A DNA stretch of 64,000 nucleotides from positions 62,001 through 126,000 of the forward strand of contig NZ_JAJFES010000011.1 of assembly GCF_020708045.1 (NCBI RefSeq), read 5' to 3'. The position numbers were made by a program, and so were the translations under genes. This stretch comes from Massilia sp. IC2-278 (lineage in GTDB: Bacteria > Pseudomonadota > Gammaproteobacteria > Burkholderiales > Burkholderiaceae_D). Positions 57,248 to 64,000 of the stretch are shown one piece after another; positions within the stretch are counted from its first letter, which is position 1, and every line of letters starts with the position of its first letter. The notes under the pieces were generated by a model that had not been told where the DNA came from, did not search any database, and saw nothing but the letters and a program-made list of their open reading frames with translations.

Positions 57248-60200
57248 ATGAACCTGTCCCGCACCATCCTTGCGCTGTCCCTGGCGCTCGTCGGCAGCCA
57301 GGCCGCCGCCGCCGATCCGTATTTCCGTTTCCCTGCCGTACGCGGCGACACGGTGGTCTTCACCGCCGAAGGCGACCTCTGGCGCACCACCACGAATGGC
57401 GGCAAGGCGACGCGCCTGACCACCCATCCATCCGCAGAAACCCACGCCGCCATCTCGCACGATGGCAAGTTCGTCGCCTTTGCGGCATCGTATGAAGGCG
57501 CGCAGGAAGCCTACGTGATGCCGATCGAGGGCGGGCTGCCCAAGCGCATTACCTTCGAAAACGGCGGCGTCACCGTCCTTGGCTGGACCAGGCAAGGCGA
57601 GGTCCTGGTCAGCACCGAGAACTCGGTCGGCCCGTCGAAGCACCGCGTGGTCGCCGCACTCGACCCGGTAAAACTCGCGCGGCGCGTGCTGCCGCTGGCC
57701 GACGCCAACGATGCCACCCTGAGCGATGACGGCAAGACCGTCTGGTTCACGCGCATGGGCCTGGCCATGACCAACGATAACGTCAAGTCTTACCGCGGCG
57801 GCGCCACGGCCCAATTGTGGCGCTACGAGTTGGGTTCAAAAGGCGAAGCCCAGCAGCTGTTCAAGGGCGACCCGGCCAACAACCGCCGCGCCATGCTCTG
57901 GCAGGGCCGCTTGTACTTCATCAGCGATGCCGGCGGCGCCGACAACCTGTGGTCCGCGAACCCGGACGGCTCCGACCGGCGCCAGCTCACGCATCACAAG
58001 GAATGGGACGTGCGCAGCGCCTCGCTCGGCGACGGCCGCATCGCCTACCAGCTGGGCGCCGATTTGCACGTGTTCGACATCGCCAGCGGCCAGGACACCC
58101 GCCTGAACGCCAGCCTGCTGTCGGACTTCGACCAGCAGCGCATGCGCCGCGTGAAGTCGCCACTGGAAGCGCTGACCAGCATCGAACCGGCCAGCAAGGC
58201 CGAGCGCATCGTGATCACCGCGCGCGGCCGCGTGACGATTGCCGGCACCGGCAAGCACCGCCGCGTCGAGATCGCGGTGCCGGACGGCGCCCGTGCCCGC
58301 AGTGCGGTCTTCAGCCATGACGACAAGTGGGTCTACGCCTTTGCCGACACCAGCGGCGAAAACGAGATCTGGCGCTTCGCTGCCGACGGTTCCGGCAGCG
58401 GCGAGCGCCTGACCCGCGACGGCGCCTCGCACCGCGCCGCCCTGTATCCTTCGCCGGACGGCAAATGGCTGGCCCACACCGACAAGAAGGGCCGCACCTG
58501 GCTGCTGGATCTCGACAAGAAAACCAACGTCATCATCGACGACGCCGGCCAGGCCGGCATCGACCGCCCGGACCAGGTGGTATGGTCGCCCGACAGCCGC
58601 AACCTGGCGTTTGTCCGCGCAGGCAGCAGCGAGCAGCGCAACCAGATCGGCATGTTCAACCTGGCCACGAAGCAGATCGCCTTCGTGACGACCGACCGCT
58701 ACGAATCGAATTCGCCGGTGTTCTCGCCGGACGGCAAATGGCTGTACTTCCTCTCGGCCCGTAACTTCAACCTCGGCAACGCCTCGCCCTGGGGCGACCG
58801 CAACATGGGGCCGGTGTTCGACAAGCGCGTCGGCGTGTATGCGCTGGCCTTGCAGCCGGGCAGCCGCTTCCCGTTCAAGCCGGAAGACGAGCTGACCAAG
58901 CCGGAAGAAAAATCGCCGGAAGCCGCCGCGCGCGAAGCGATCAAGTCGCCGGACGACCGCGACGCCGACAAGAGCGCAGCAGTGGCAGCAGCGGTGGCCG
59001 CAACGGCCAAGACGGCAGCGGCCGATAAACCGAAGGCGCCGACCCCGGCCATCGTGTATGCCGGCCTGCGCGAGCGCCTGTACGAGGTGCCTGTCGAATC
59101 GGGCAACTACAGCGCACTCGCCGTCGACGACAAGCGCCTGTACCTGCTCGACGCCGAAGAAGGCGGCAAGGGCACGCTGAAGACCGTGGAAATTTCGCGC
59201 AGCACGCCGAAGCTGGAAACCTTTGTCGCCAACGTGCGCGAGTTCGGTTTGACCACGGACCGCAAGCACGTCTTCTACCGCACCTTCGCCAAGGGCACGC
59301 CGGGCGACATGCTGATCGTCGACACCGGCGCCAAGGCCCCGGCCGACCTCACCAAGGCCAAGATCAAGGTCGACGACTGGGCGGTGAGCTCGAACCCGCG
59401 CATGGAGTGGGTGCAGATGTTCAACGATGCCTGGCGCATGCACCGCGACTTCCTGTACGACGCCAACATGCGCGGCATCGACTGGAACGCCGTGCGCAAG
59501 CGCTATGCGCCGCTGGTCGAGCGCGTGACCGACCGCGCAGAACTCGACGACGTGCTCGGCATGATGGTCGGCGAAGTCGGTGCGCTTCACTCGCAGATCC
59601 GTCCGGGCGACGTGCGCCGCGCCGCCGCCGAGGGCACGCCGTCCAGCCTGGGCGCGGTGCTGACCCGCACCAATGAGGGCTACCGCGTCGACCGCGTCTA
59701 CCGCAGCGAGCCGGAACTGCCGTCCGAAGCCGGGCCGCTCTCGATGCCGGACGTCGACGTCAAGGAAGGCGACATCATCCTGGCCGTGAACGGCAAGTCC
59801 CTGGCGGACGCGCGCGACATCGCCGATTTGCTGCTGGACCAGGCCGACAAGCAGGTGCTGCTGCAGGTGAAGAGCCCGGGCGGCAAGCCGCGCCAGACCA
59901 TCGTCACGCCGGTATCGATGACGAAGCACGCCAGCCTGCGCTACGCCGACTGGGAGCAGGGCAGGGCCAAACAGGCCGATACCGCCTCGAAAGGCAAGAT
60001 CGGCTACCTGCACCTGCGCGCAATGGTGGCGCGCGACATCAACGCCTTTGCGCGCGACTTCTACGCCAACATCAACAAGGAAGGCCTGATCATCGACGTC
60101 CGCCGCAACAACGGCGGCAACATCGACAGCTGGATCATCGAGAAGCTGCTGCGCCGCTCCTGGGCCTTCTGGGCTTCGAACGGCAAGCAGCCGCAGTCGA

Positions 60201-60601
60201 ACATGCAGAACACCTTCCGCGGGCACCTGGTGGTGTTGGTCGATGAGCTGACGTATTCGGATGGCGAGACCTTTGCCGCCGGCGTCAAGGCGCTGAAGCT
60301 CGGGCCGCTGGTCGGCAAGCGCACCGCCGGCGCCGGCGTGTGGCTGAGCGACGGCAACGGCCTGTCGGACAACGGCATGGCGCGCGTGGCCGAGTTCGGG
60401 CAGTTCTCGACAGATGGCGAATGGCTGATCGAAGGCGTGGGCGTGGCGCCGGACGTCGAGGTCGACAATTTGCCGCACGAGACTTTCGAAGGGCGCGACC
60501 GTCAGCTGGAAGTGGCGATCGAGCTGCTGCAGAAGAAGATGCAGGAGCAGCCGGTCAAGCCGTGGAAGCCGGCGGCGATTCCGGCGTTGAAGCGGCAGTG
60601 A
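57248..60601 (+). CDS. Tricorn-like S41 family peptidase, secreted
   Basis: Exported serine peptidase of 1117 residues. After the signal peptide (RTILALSLALVGSQAAA) a WD40/TolB-like beta-propeller pair spans about 25-560 (repeats such as PAVRGDTVVFTAEGDLWRTT and SPDGKWLYFLSARNF). A tricorn C1 region, a PDZ domain (about 800-900, DVDVKEGDIILAVNGKSLAD) and the S41 catalytic domain follow. The nucleophile is Ser1004 in VDELTYSDGETFAAG, with NNGGNIDSW upstream. A short Ala/Lys insert (about 575-605) separates propeller and core. ATG 57248 starts the signal peptide. It probably degrades oligopeptides in the periplasm. Confidence 0.92.
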   Translation: MNLSRTILALSLALVGSQAAAADPYFRFPAVRGDTVVFTAEGDLWRTTTNGGKATRLTTHPSAETHAAISHDGKFVAFAASYEGAQEAYVMPIEGGLPKRITFENGGVTVLGWTRQGEVLVSTENSVGPSKHRVVAALDPVKLARRVLPLADANDATLSDDGKTVWFTRMGLAMTNDNVKSYRGGATAQLWRYELGSKGEAQQLFKGDPANNRRAMLWQGRLYFISDAGGADNLWSANPDGSDRRQLTHHKEWDVRSASLGDGRIAYQLGADLHVFDIASGQDTRLNASLLSDFDQQRMRRVKSPLEALTSIEPASKAERIVITARGRVTIAGTGKHRRVEIAVPDGARARSAVFSHDDKWVYAFADTSGENEIWRFAADGSGSGERLTRDGASHRAALYPSPDGKWLAHTDKKGRTWLLDLDKKTNVIIDDAGQAGIDRPDQVVWSPDSRNLAFVRAGSSEQRNQIGMFNLATKQIAFVTTDRYESNSPVFSPDGKWLYFLSARNFNLGNASPWGDRNMGPVFDKRVGVYALALQPGSRFPFKPEDELTKPEEKSPEAAAREAIKSPDDRDADKSAAVAAAVAATAKTAAADKPKAPTPAIVYAGLRERLYEVPVESGNYSALAVDDKRLYLLDAEEGGKGTLKTVEISRSTPKLETFVANVREFGLTTDRKHVFYRTFAKGTPGDMLIVDTGAKAPADLTKAKIKVDDWAVSSNPRMEWVQMFNDAWRMHRDFLYDANMRGIDWNAVRKRYAPLVERVTDRAELDDVLGMMVGEVGALHSQIRPGDVRRAAAEGTPSSLGAVLTRTNEGYRVDRVYRSEPELPSEAGPLSMPDVDVKEGDIILAVNGKSLADARDIADLLLDQADKQVLLQVKSPGGKPRQTIVTPVSMTKHASLRYADWEQGRAKQADTASKGKIGYLHLRAMVARDINAFARDFYANINKEGLIIDVRRNNGGNIDSWIIEKLLRRSWAFWASNGKQPQSNMQNTFRGHLVVLVDELTYSDGETFAAGVKALKLGPLVGKRTAGAGVWLSDGNGLSDNGMARVAEFGQFSTDGEWLIEGVGVAPDVEVDNLPHETFEGRDRQLEVAIELLQKKMQEQPVKPWKPAAIPALKRQ

Positions 60602-60651
60602 CGTGATCAGCGGCGTCCCGGTGGCGCCGCAGGTTTGCATAGCGTGAGACG

Positions 60652-60713
60652 GCGTGGACACAGGTGTCCACCCTACGACCCCGATCTTGTAGGGTGGACA
60701 CCCGTGTCCACGC
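60652..60713. repeat. Inward-facing REP pair
   Basis: The left REP (60652-60676, reverse direction) ends in CCACCCTAC, and the right REP (60689-60713) starts GTAGGGTGG, with 12 bases between. Hairpins are GTGGACAC/GTGTCCAC. GAGAC and GTCTC beyond the two outer edges extend the near-perfect arms to over 30 bases each. The GTAG ends face each other, unlike the other pairs. Confidence 0.8.
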
Positions 60714-60814
60714 TGTCTCATCGCCCGATCATCGGCAAAATCCCCCCTGACGTTCACATCCTTGTCACATTAAGTTTCTACACTGCAAGTATTCCTTCAC
60801 TTCACCCCACCGTG

Positions 60815-62422
60815 ATGCGACTTGCACGACTCCACACCGGCACCAAGCTCCTCGCTTCCTTCGCCATCGTTTCCCTGCTCATCGTCGTGATTGCCCTGGT
60901 GGCGCTGTGGCGCATGCAGGCCGCCGACGCCCTCACCGCCGACCTGGTCGACGACAAGCTCGCCAAGCAGCAGCTGGTCTCCGACCTGCTCGGCCTGGAA
61001 CGCCTGAACGGCTCGCGCACGGTGGCGATCGCGCGCAGCGACAGCCTGGAACTGGCCGACTACTTCCAGGCCCAACTGGCCGAGGGCCGCAAGCTGCGCG
61101 CCGCCGTCACGGCCAAGCTGGGCAAGCTGCCCGCCAGCGACCGCGAGCGCGCCCTGAAAGCCGCCGCCGCCCAACACGACAAGACGCTGGCCAGCGCCCA
61201 GGCCGACCTGTTCCGCGCCAAGGACCTGGGCCAGACCAACGTGGTCGAAGAGATCATCGGGTCGCGCTGGGAGCCGGCCTTCAAGGCCCAGACCGCCGCC
61301 CTCGACGCCCTGCTGGCCCACGAGGCGAACGAAGCGCACCGCCTGGCCGACGCATCGGCCGCCAGCACCGCCTTCAGCAAAGCCCTGCTGCTGGCGCTCG
61401 GCGCCGCGGCGCTGGCCATCGGCGCGCTGCTGGCCTGGGTCCTGACGCGCAACATCGTCGGCCCGCTGCAGCAGGCGGTCAGCCTGGCCGAACAGGTGGC
61501 GCGCGGCGATCTGCGCCCGACTATCGACCACACCCGCAGCGACGAGATCGGCCGCCTGTTCGACGCCCTGAACGGCATGACCGGCGGCGTCTCGCAGACC
61601 GTGGCCCAGGTGCTGCGCGGCGCCCACGCCATCGATTGCGCATCCAACGAGATCGCCGACGGCAACCTCGACCTGTCGCAGCGCACGGAACGCCAGGCCG
61701 CCTCCCTGCGCCGGACCGTCGGCGCGATGGATGCGCTGACTGGCGCCATCGCCGACAACAACGCCAGCGCCCAGCAAGCGAATGCCCTGGCCCAGACTGC
61801 GTCGAACGTGGCCGGCGAAGGCGCGCAGGCCGTCGAGCAGCTGGTGGCGCGCATGGAGGCGATCAAGACCTCGGCCGCGCGCATCGTCGACATCACGGGA
61901 ATGATCGACAGCATCGCCTTCCAGACGAATATCCTGGCCCTGAACGCGGCGGTCGAAGCGGCGCGCGCCGGCGAGCAGGGGCGCGGCTTTGCGGTGGTCG
62001 CATCCGAAGTGCGCCACCTGGCCCAGCGCTCGGCCCAGGCGGCGAAAGAGATCAAGACCCTGATCGGCGCATCGAACGCCGAGATCGCATCCGGCACCGG
62101 CATCGCCAGCGCGGCCGGCGCCACCATGCGCGCCGTGCTCGCCCACGTGCGCGAGGTGGCGGCGATCCTGGCCGCCATCGACAGCGCCAGCGCCAGCCAG
62201 GCCGGCGGCGTGGCCCAGGTCGGACGCGCGATCGCGGAGATGGATGTCTCGACCCGGCAGAATGCGGCAATGGTCGAGGAAGCGGCGGCCGCCGCGGAAT
62301 CGATGCGCGAGCAGGCGGCGGAACTGGCCCGCCTGGTCGGCACCTTCAAACTGCGCGGCGCCGAAATGGAAGAAGCCGCTGCAGTGCTGGAAGCACCGCA
62401 GCGGCTGGCATTGGCTGCCTGA
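60815..62422 (+). CDS. Methyl-accepting chemotaxis protein
   Basis: Chemoreceptor of 535 residues. Membrane helix 1 is at about 10-32 ([20 protein letters not shown]); a four-helix-bundle type periplasmic sensor (about 33-185) follows; membrane helix 2 is at about 189-212; HAMP ([20 protein letters not shown]) leads to the signalling domain. The hairpin tip is [20 protein letters not shown] followed by [17 protein letters not shown]. There is no C-terminal pentapeptide for CheR/CheB binding. The ligand is unknown. A GTG three bases upstream is an alternative start. It stands alone, not in a chemotaxis operon. Confidence 0.93.
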   Translation: MRLARLHTGTKLLASFAIVSLLIVVIALVALWRMQAADALTADLVDDKLAKQQLVSDLLGLERLNGSRTVAIARSDSLELADYFQAQLAEGRKLRAAVTAKLGKLPASDRERALKAAAAQHDKTLASAQADLFRAKDLGQTNVVEEIIGSRWEPAFKAQTAALDALLAHEANEAHRLADASAASTAFSKALLLALGAAALAIGALLAWVLTRNIVGPLQQAVSLAEQVARGDLRPTIDHTRSDEIGRLFDALNGMTGGVSQTVAQVLRGAHAIDCASNEIADGNLDLSQRTERQAASLRRTVGAMDALTGAIADNNASAQQANALAQTASNVAGEGAQAVEQLVARMEAIKTSAARIVDITGMIDSIAFQTNILALNAAVEAARAGEQGRGFAVVASEVRHLAQRSAQAAKEIKTLIGASNAEIASGTGIASAAGATMRAVLAHVREVAAILAAIDSASASQAGGVAQVGRAIAEMDVSTRQNAAMVEEAAAAAESMREQAAELARLVGTFKLRGAEMEEAAAVLEAPQRLALAA

Positions 62423-62452
62423 GGGGGTAGCGGACTGCAGCCCGCCGTGCGC

Positions 62453-63652
62453 TTAAACCGCGTCGAGCGCGCGCTGCAGATCCGCGCGCTGGTCTTCCAG
62501 GTGCTCGATGCCCACCGACAGGCGGATCAGGCTGTCGCCGATCCCCAGTTCCGCGCGCTGCGCCGGCGGGATGGTCGCATGCGTCATCAGCGCCGGATGC
62601 TCGATCAGGCTCTCGACGCCGCCCAGGCTCTCGGCCAGCGTGAACACCTTGCAGGTTTCGAGGAAGCGGCGCGAACCGGCCAGGTCGGTATCGAGTTCGA
62701 TCGAGATGATGCCGCCGAAAGCATCCATCTGGCGCCGCGCCAGCGCATGCTGGGGGTGCGATTCCAGCCCCGGGTAATGCACCTTGCGCACCTTCGATTC
62801 GCGCTCCAGCCACTGCGCCAGGTTCAGGGCGTTGGCGCTGCTGCGCTCCACGCGCAGGGCCAGGGTCTTGATCCCGCGTAGCACCAGGAAGCTGTCGAAC
62901 GGCCCCTGGATCGCGCCCACCGCATTCTGGATGAAGCCCAACCCTTCGCGCAGCTCGGCATGGTGCCCGGCCTGGCCGACCACCGCCACGCCGCCGATCA
63001 CGTCCGAGTGCCCGTTCATGTACTTGGTGGTCGAGTGCACCACGATGTCGATGCCCAGTTCCAGTGGGCGCTGGTTGATCGGGCTGGCGAAGGTGTTGTC
63101 GCACACGCTGACGATGCCGCGCTCGCGGCACAGGGTGGCGATCGCCCGCAGATCGGCCAGCTTCAGCATCGGGTTGGTCGGCGTTTCGACCCAGACCATT
63201 TTCGTCTCGGGCGTGAGCGCGGCGGCCAGCGCCTGCGGGTCGGCCAGGTTCACGTAGCTGAAGGTATGGCCCGCGCTTTTACGGCGCACGCGCTCGAACA
63301 GGCGGTAGGTGCCGCCGTACATGTCGTCGCCGGCCACGATGTGCGAGCCGGCCGGCAGCAGTTCCAGCACAGCGGAAATCGCCGCCAGGCCCGAGGCGAA
63401 GGCAAAGGCGGCGCTGCCGCTTTCGATGTCGGCCACGCAGCGCTCCAGCGCCCAGCGCGTGGGATTATGCGAGCGGCCGTAGTCCAGGCCCTTGTGCACG
63501 CCCGGGCTCTCCTGCACGAACGTCGAGGTGGCGAAGATCGGCGGCATGACGGCGCCGGTGCCCGGCTCGGGCGCCTGGCCGCCGTGGATGACGCGGGTGG
63601 CGAGGTGCTGTTTGTTGTCGGTGTCGGTGGTGTCGGTCACAGTCAAGCTCAC
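62453..63652 (-). CDS. Trans-sulfuration PLP enzyme (cystathionine gamma-lyase/synthase type)
   Basis: Cys/Met metabolism PLP-dependent enzyme of 399 residues. It has DYGRSHNPTRWALERCVADI, ASGLAAISAVLELL, DDMYGGTYRLF, the cofactor Asp in VCDNTFASPI, and the PLP lysine in HSTTKYMNGHSDV. It starts MSLTVTDTTDTDNK, a 15-residue lead before the fold. The start overlaps the stop of the upstream CBS-domain gene by 4 bases. That pairing favours a reverse trans-sulfuration role (cystathionine to cysteine), but gamma-synthase and gamma-lyase activities cannot be told apart by eye. Confidence 0.88.
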   Translation of the reverse strand: MSLTVTDTTDTDNKQHLATRVIHGGQAPEPGTGAVMPPIFATSTFVQESPGVHKGLDYGRSHNPTRWALERCVADIESGSAAFAFASGLAAISAVLELLPAGSHIVAGDDMYGGTYRLFERVRRKSAGHTFSYVNLADPQALAAALTPETKMVWVETPTNPMLKLADLRAIATLCRERGIVSVCDNTFASPINQRPLELGIDIVVHSTTKYMNGHSDVIGGVAVVGQAGHHAELREGLGFIQNAVGAIQGPFDSFLVLRGIKTLALRVERSSANALNLAQWLERESKVRKVHYPGLESHPQHALARRQMDAFGGIISIELDTDLAGSRRFLETCKVFTLAESLGGVESLIEHPALMTHATIPPAQRAELGIGDSLIRLSVGIEHLEDQRADLQRALDAV

Positions 63653-64000
63653 GATAAGGTCCTGCGCAGGTGGTTGAGAAGGTCGAAGCGGGTGATCAGG
63701 CCATAGAACTGGTCGCCGTCCGCGATCACCGCGGTCAGGCCGCGGTCGAGGATGCTGCGCAACTGGGCCATGCTGCTCGACGGTTTCAGGGTTTGCAGAT
63801 GCGCCGTCATGGTCTGCGCGACCGGCGACTTGAAGTGCCCCGGCTCGTCGATCACGTGCAGCAGCAAATCGGATTCGTCGATGATGCCGGCCAGGCGGCC
63901 GTTCTCGATCACCGGCAGCTGGGCCAAATCGCTGCTGCGCATGCGGTTGAAGGCGGTGAGCAGGGTGTCGGTCGGCGCCACGGTGACGACTTCGCCGGCG
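63649..64000 (-). CDS. CBS-domain C-terminus, probable cystathionine beta-synthase (5' part outside window)
   Basis: The visible 116 residues hold two CBS motifs: LLTAFNRMRSSDLAQLPVIE then GRLAGIIDESDLLLHVI, and LQTLKPSSSMAQLRSILDRG then FYGLITRFDLLNHLRRTLS. The reading frame stays open to the right edge (reading AGEVVTVAPTD), so the GTG at 63981 is internal. A pair of C-terminal CBS domains directly upstream of a trans-sulfuration gene is the usual arrangement for cystathionine beta-synthase. The catalytic PLP domain would lie outside the window, so the enzyme identity is inferred. Confidence 0.75.
   Translation of the reverse strand, partial: AGEVVTVAPTDTLLTAFNRMRSSDLAQLPVIENGRLAGIIDESDLLLHVIDEPGHFKSPVAQTMTAHLQTLKPSSSMAQLRSILDRGLTAVIADGDQFYGLITRFDLLNHLRRTLS

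Overview
The window looks like chromosome from a GC-rich betaproteobacterium of the family Oxalobacteraceae, most likely Massilia/Telluria or a close relative. This is inferred from gene content: an exosortase-B exopolysaccharide (EPS) locus, PEP-CTERM proteins, both a monomeric and a dimeric isocitrate dehydrogenase, the clpS-clpA pair, and GTAG-type REP repeats. I saw no tRNA, rRNA, CRISPR array, prophage or insertion sequence with a transposase.

Bases 1-27.6 kb are one long EPS biosynthesis and export locus, all on the + strand. It opens with the end of an undecaprenyl-phosphate sugar transferase and GDP-L-fucose synthase. The export core follows (epsD, epsE, epsF, epsG, xrtB, epsI), then a Wzy/ligase-type membrane protein, a Wzx-type flippase, four glycosyltransferases, a PaaK/CapK-like protein and two heparinase II/III-type enzymes. 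It closes with sugar-nucleotide genes (wecB, a wecG/tagA-type transferase, galE, a sugar-phosphate nucleotidyltransferase, manC). Strong intrinsic terminators lie at 15.85 kb and 27.6 kb.

Bases 27.7-33.4 kb hold probable customers and partners of the exosortase. These are a PEP-CTERM protein with a TLDc-like motif, a TIGR03790-family protein, and an extracellular ExeM/NucH-type nuclease followed at once by a second PEP-CTERM protein. The nuclease promoter carries a good match to a Pho box. Bases 33.4-35.6 kb hold two small lipoproteins and an HExxH metallopeptidase-like protein.

Bases 35.7-45.2 kb are a tightly overlapping operon for a type II secretion/type IV pilus-like machine: gspG, gspF, gspE, PilM-, PilN-, PilO- and PilP/GspC-like genes, a TPR-containing secretin and three further pseudopilin-like genes. 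There is no prepilin peptidase in the window.

From 45.2 kb to the end are mostly housekeeping genes: murJ, rpsT, a DUF2243 membrane protein, monomeric icd, an rluB/E/F-type pseudouridine synthase, dimeric icd, a cold-shock gene, clpS-clpA, a tricorn-like S41 protease, a chemotaxis receptor, and a trans-sulfuration pair cut by the right edge. REP/REPIN-like inverted pairs sit in the intergenic spaces of this half.

The most notable non-coding signals are a 14-bp motif shared by the promoters of the two unrelated isocitrate dehydrogenase genes, the Pho box before the nuclease/PEP-CTERM operon, a perfect 40-bp palindrome inside a coding region, the REPIN family with exchangeable stems, and promoters placed so that clpS and a lipoprotein gene would have leaderless mRNAs. 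The most notable protein oddities are an EpsG whose Walker A motif is destroyed and an EpsI with a long Gln/Ala/Arg tail.
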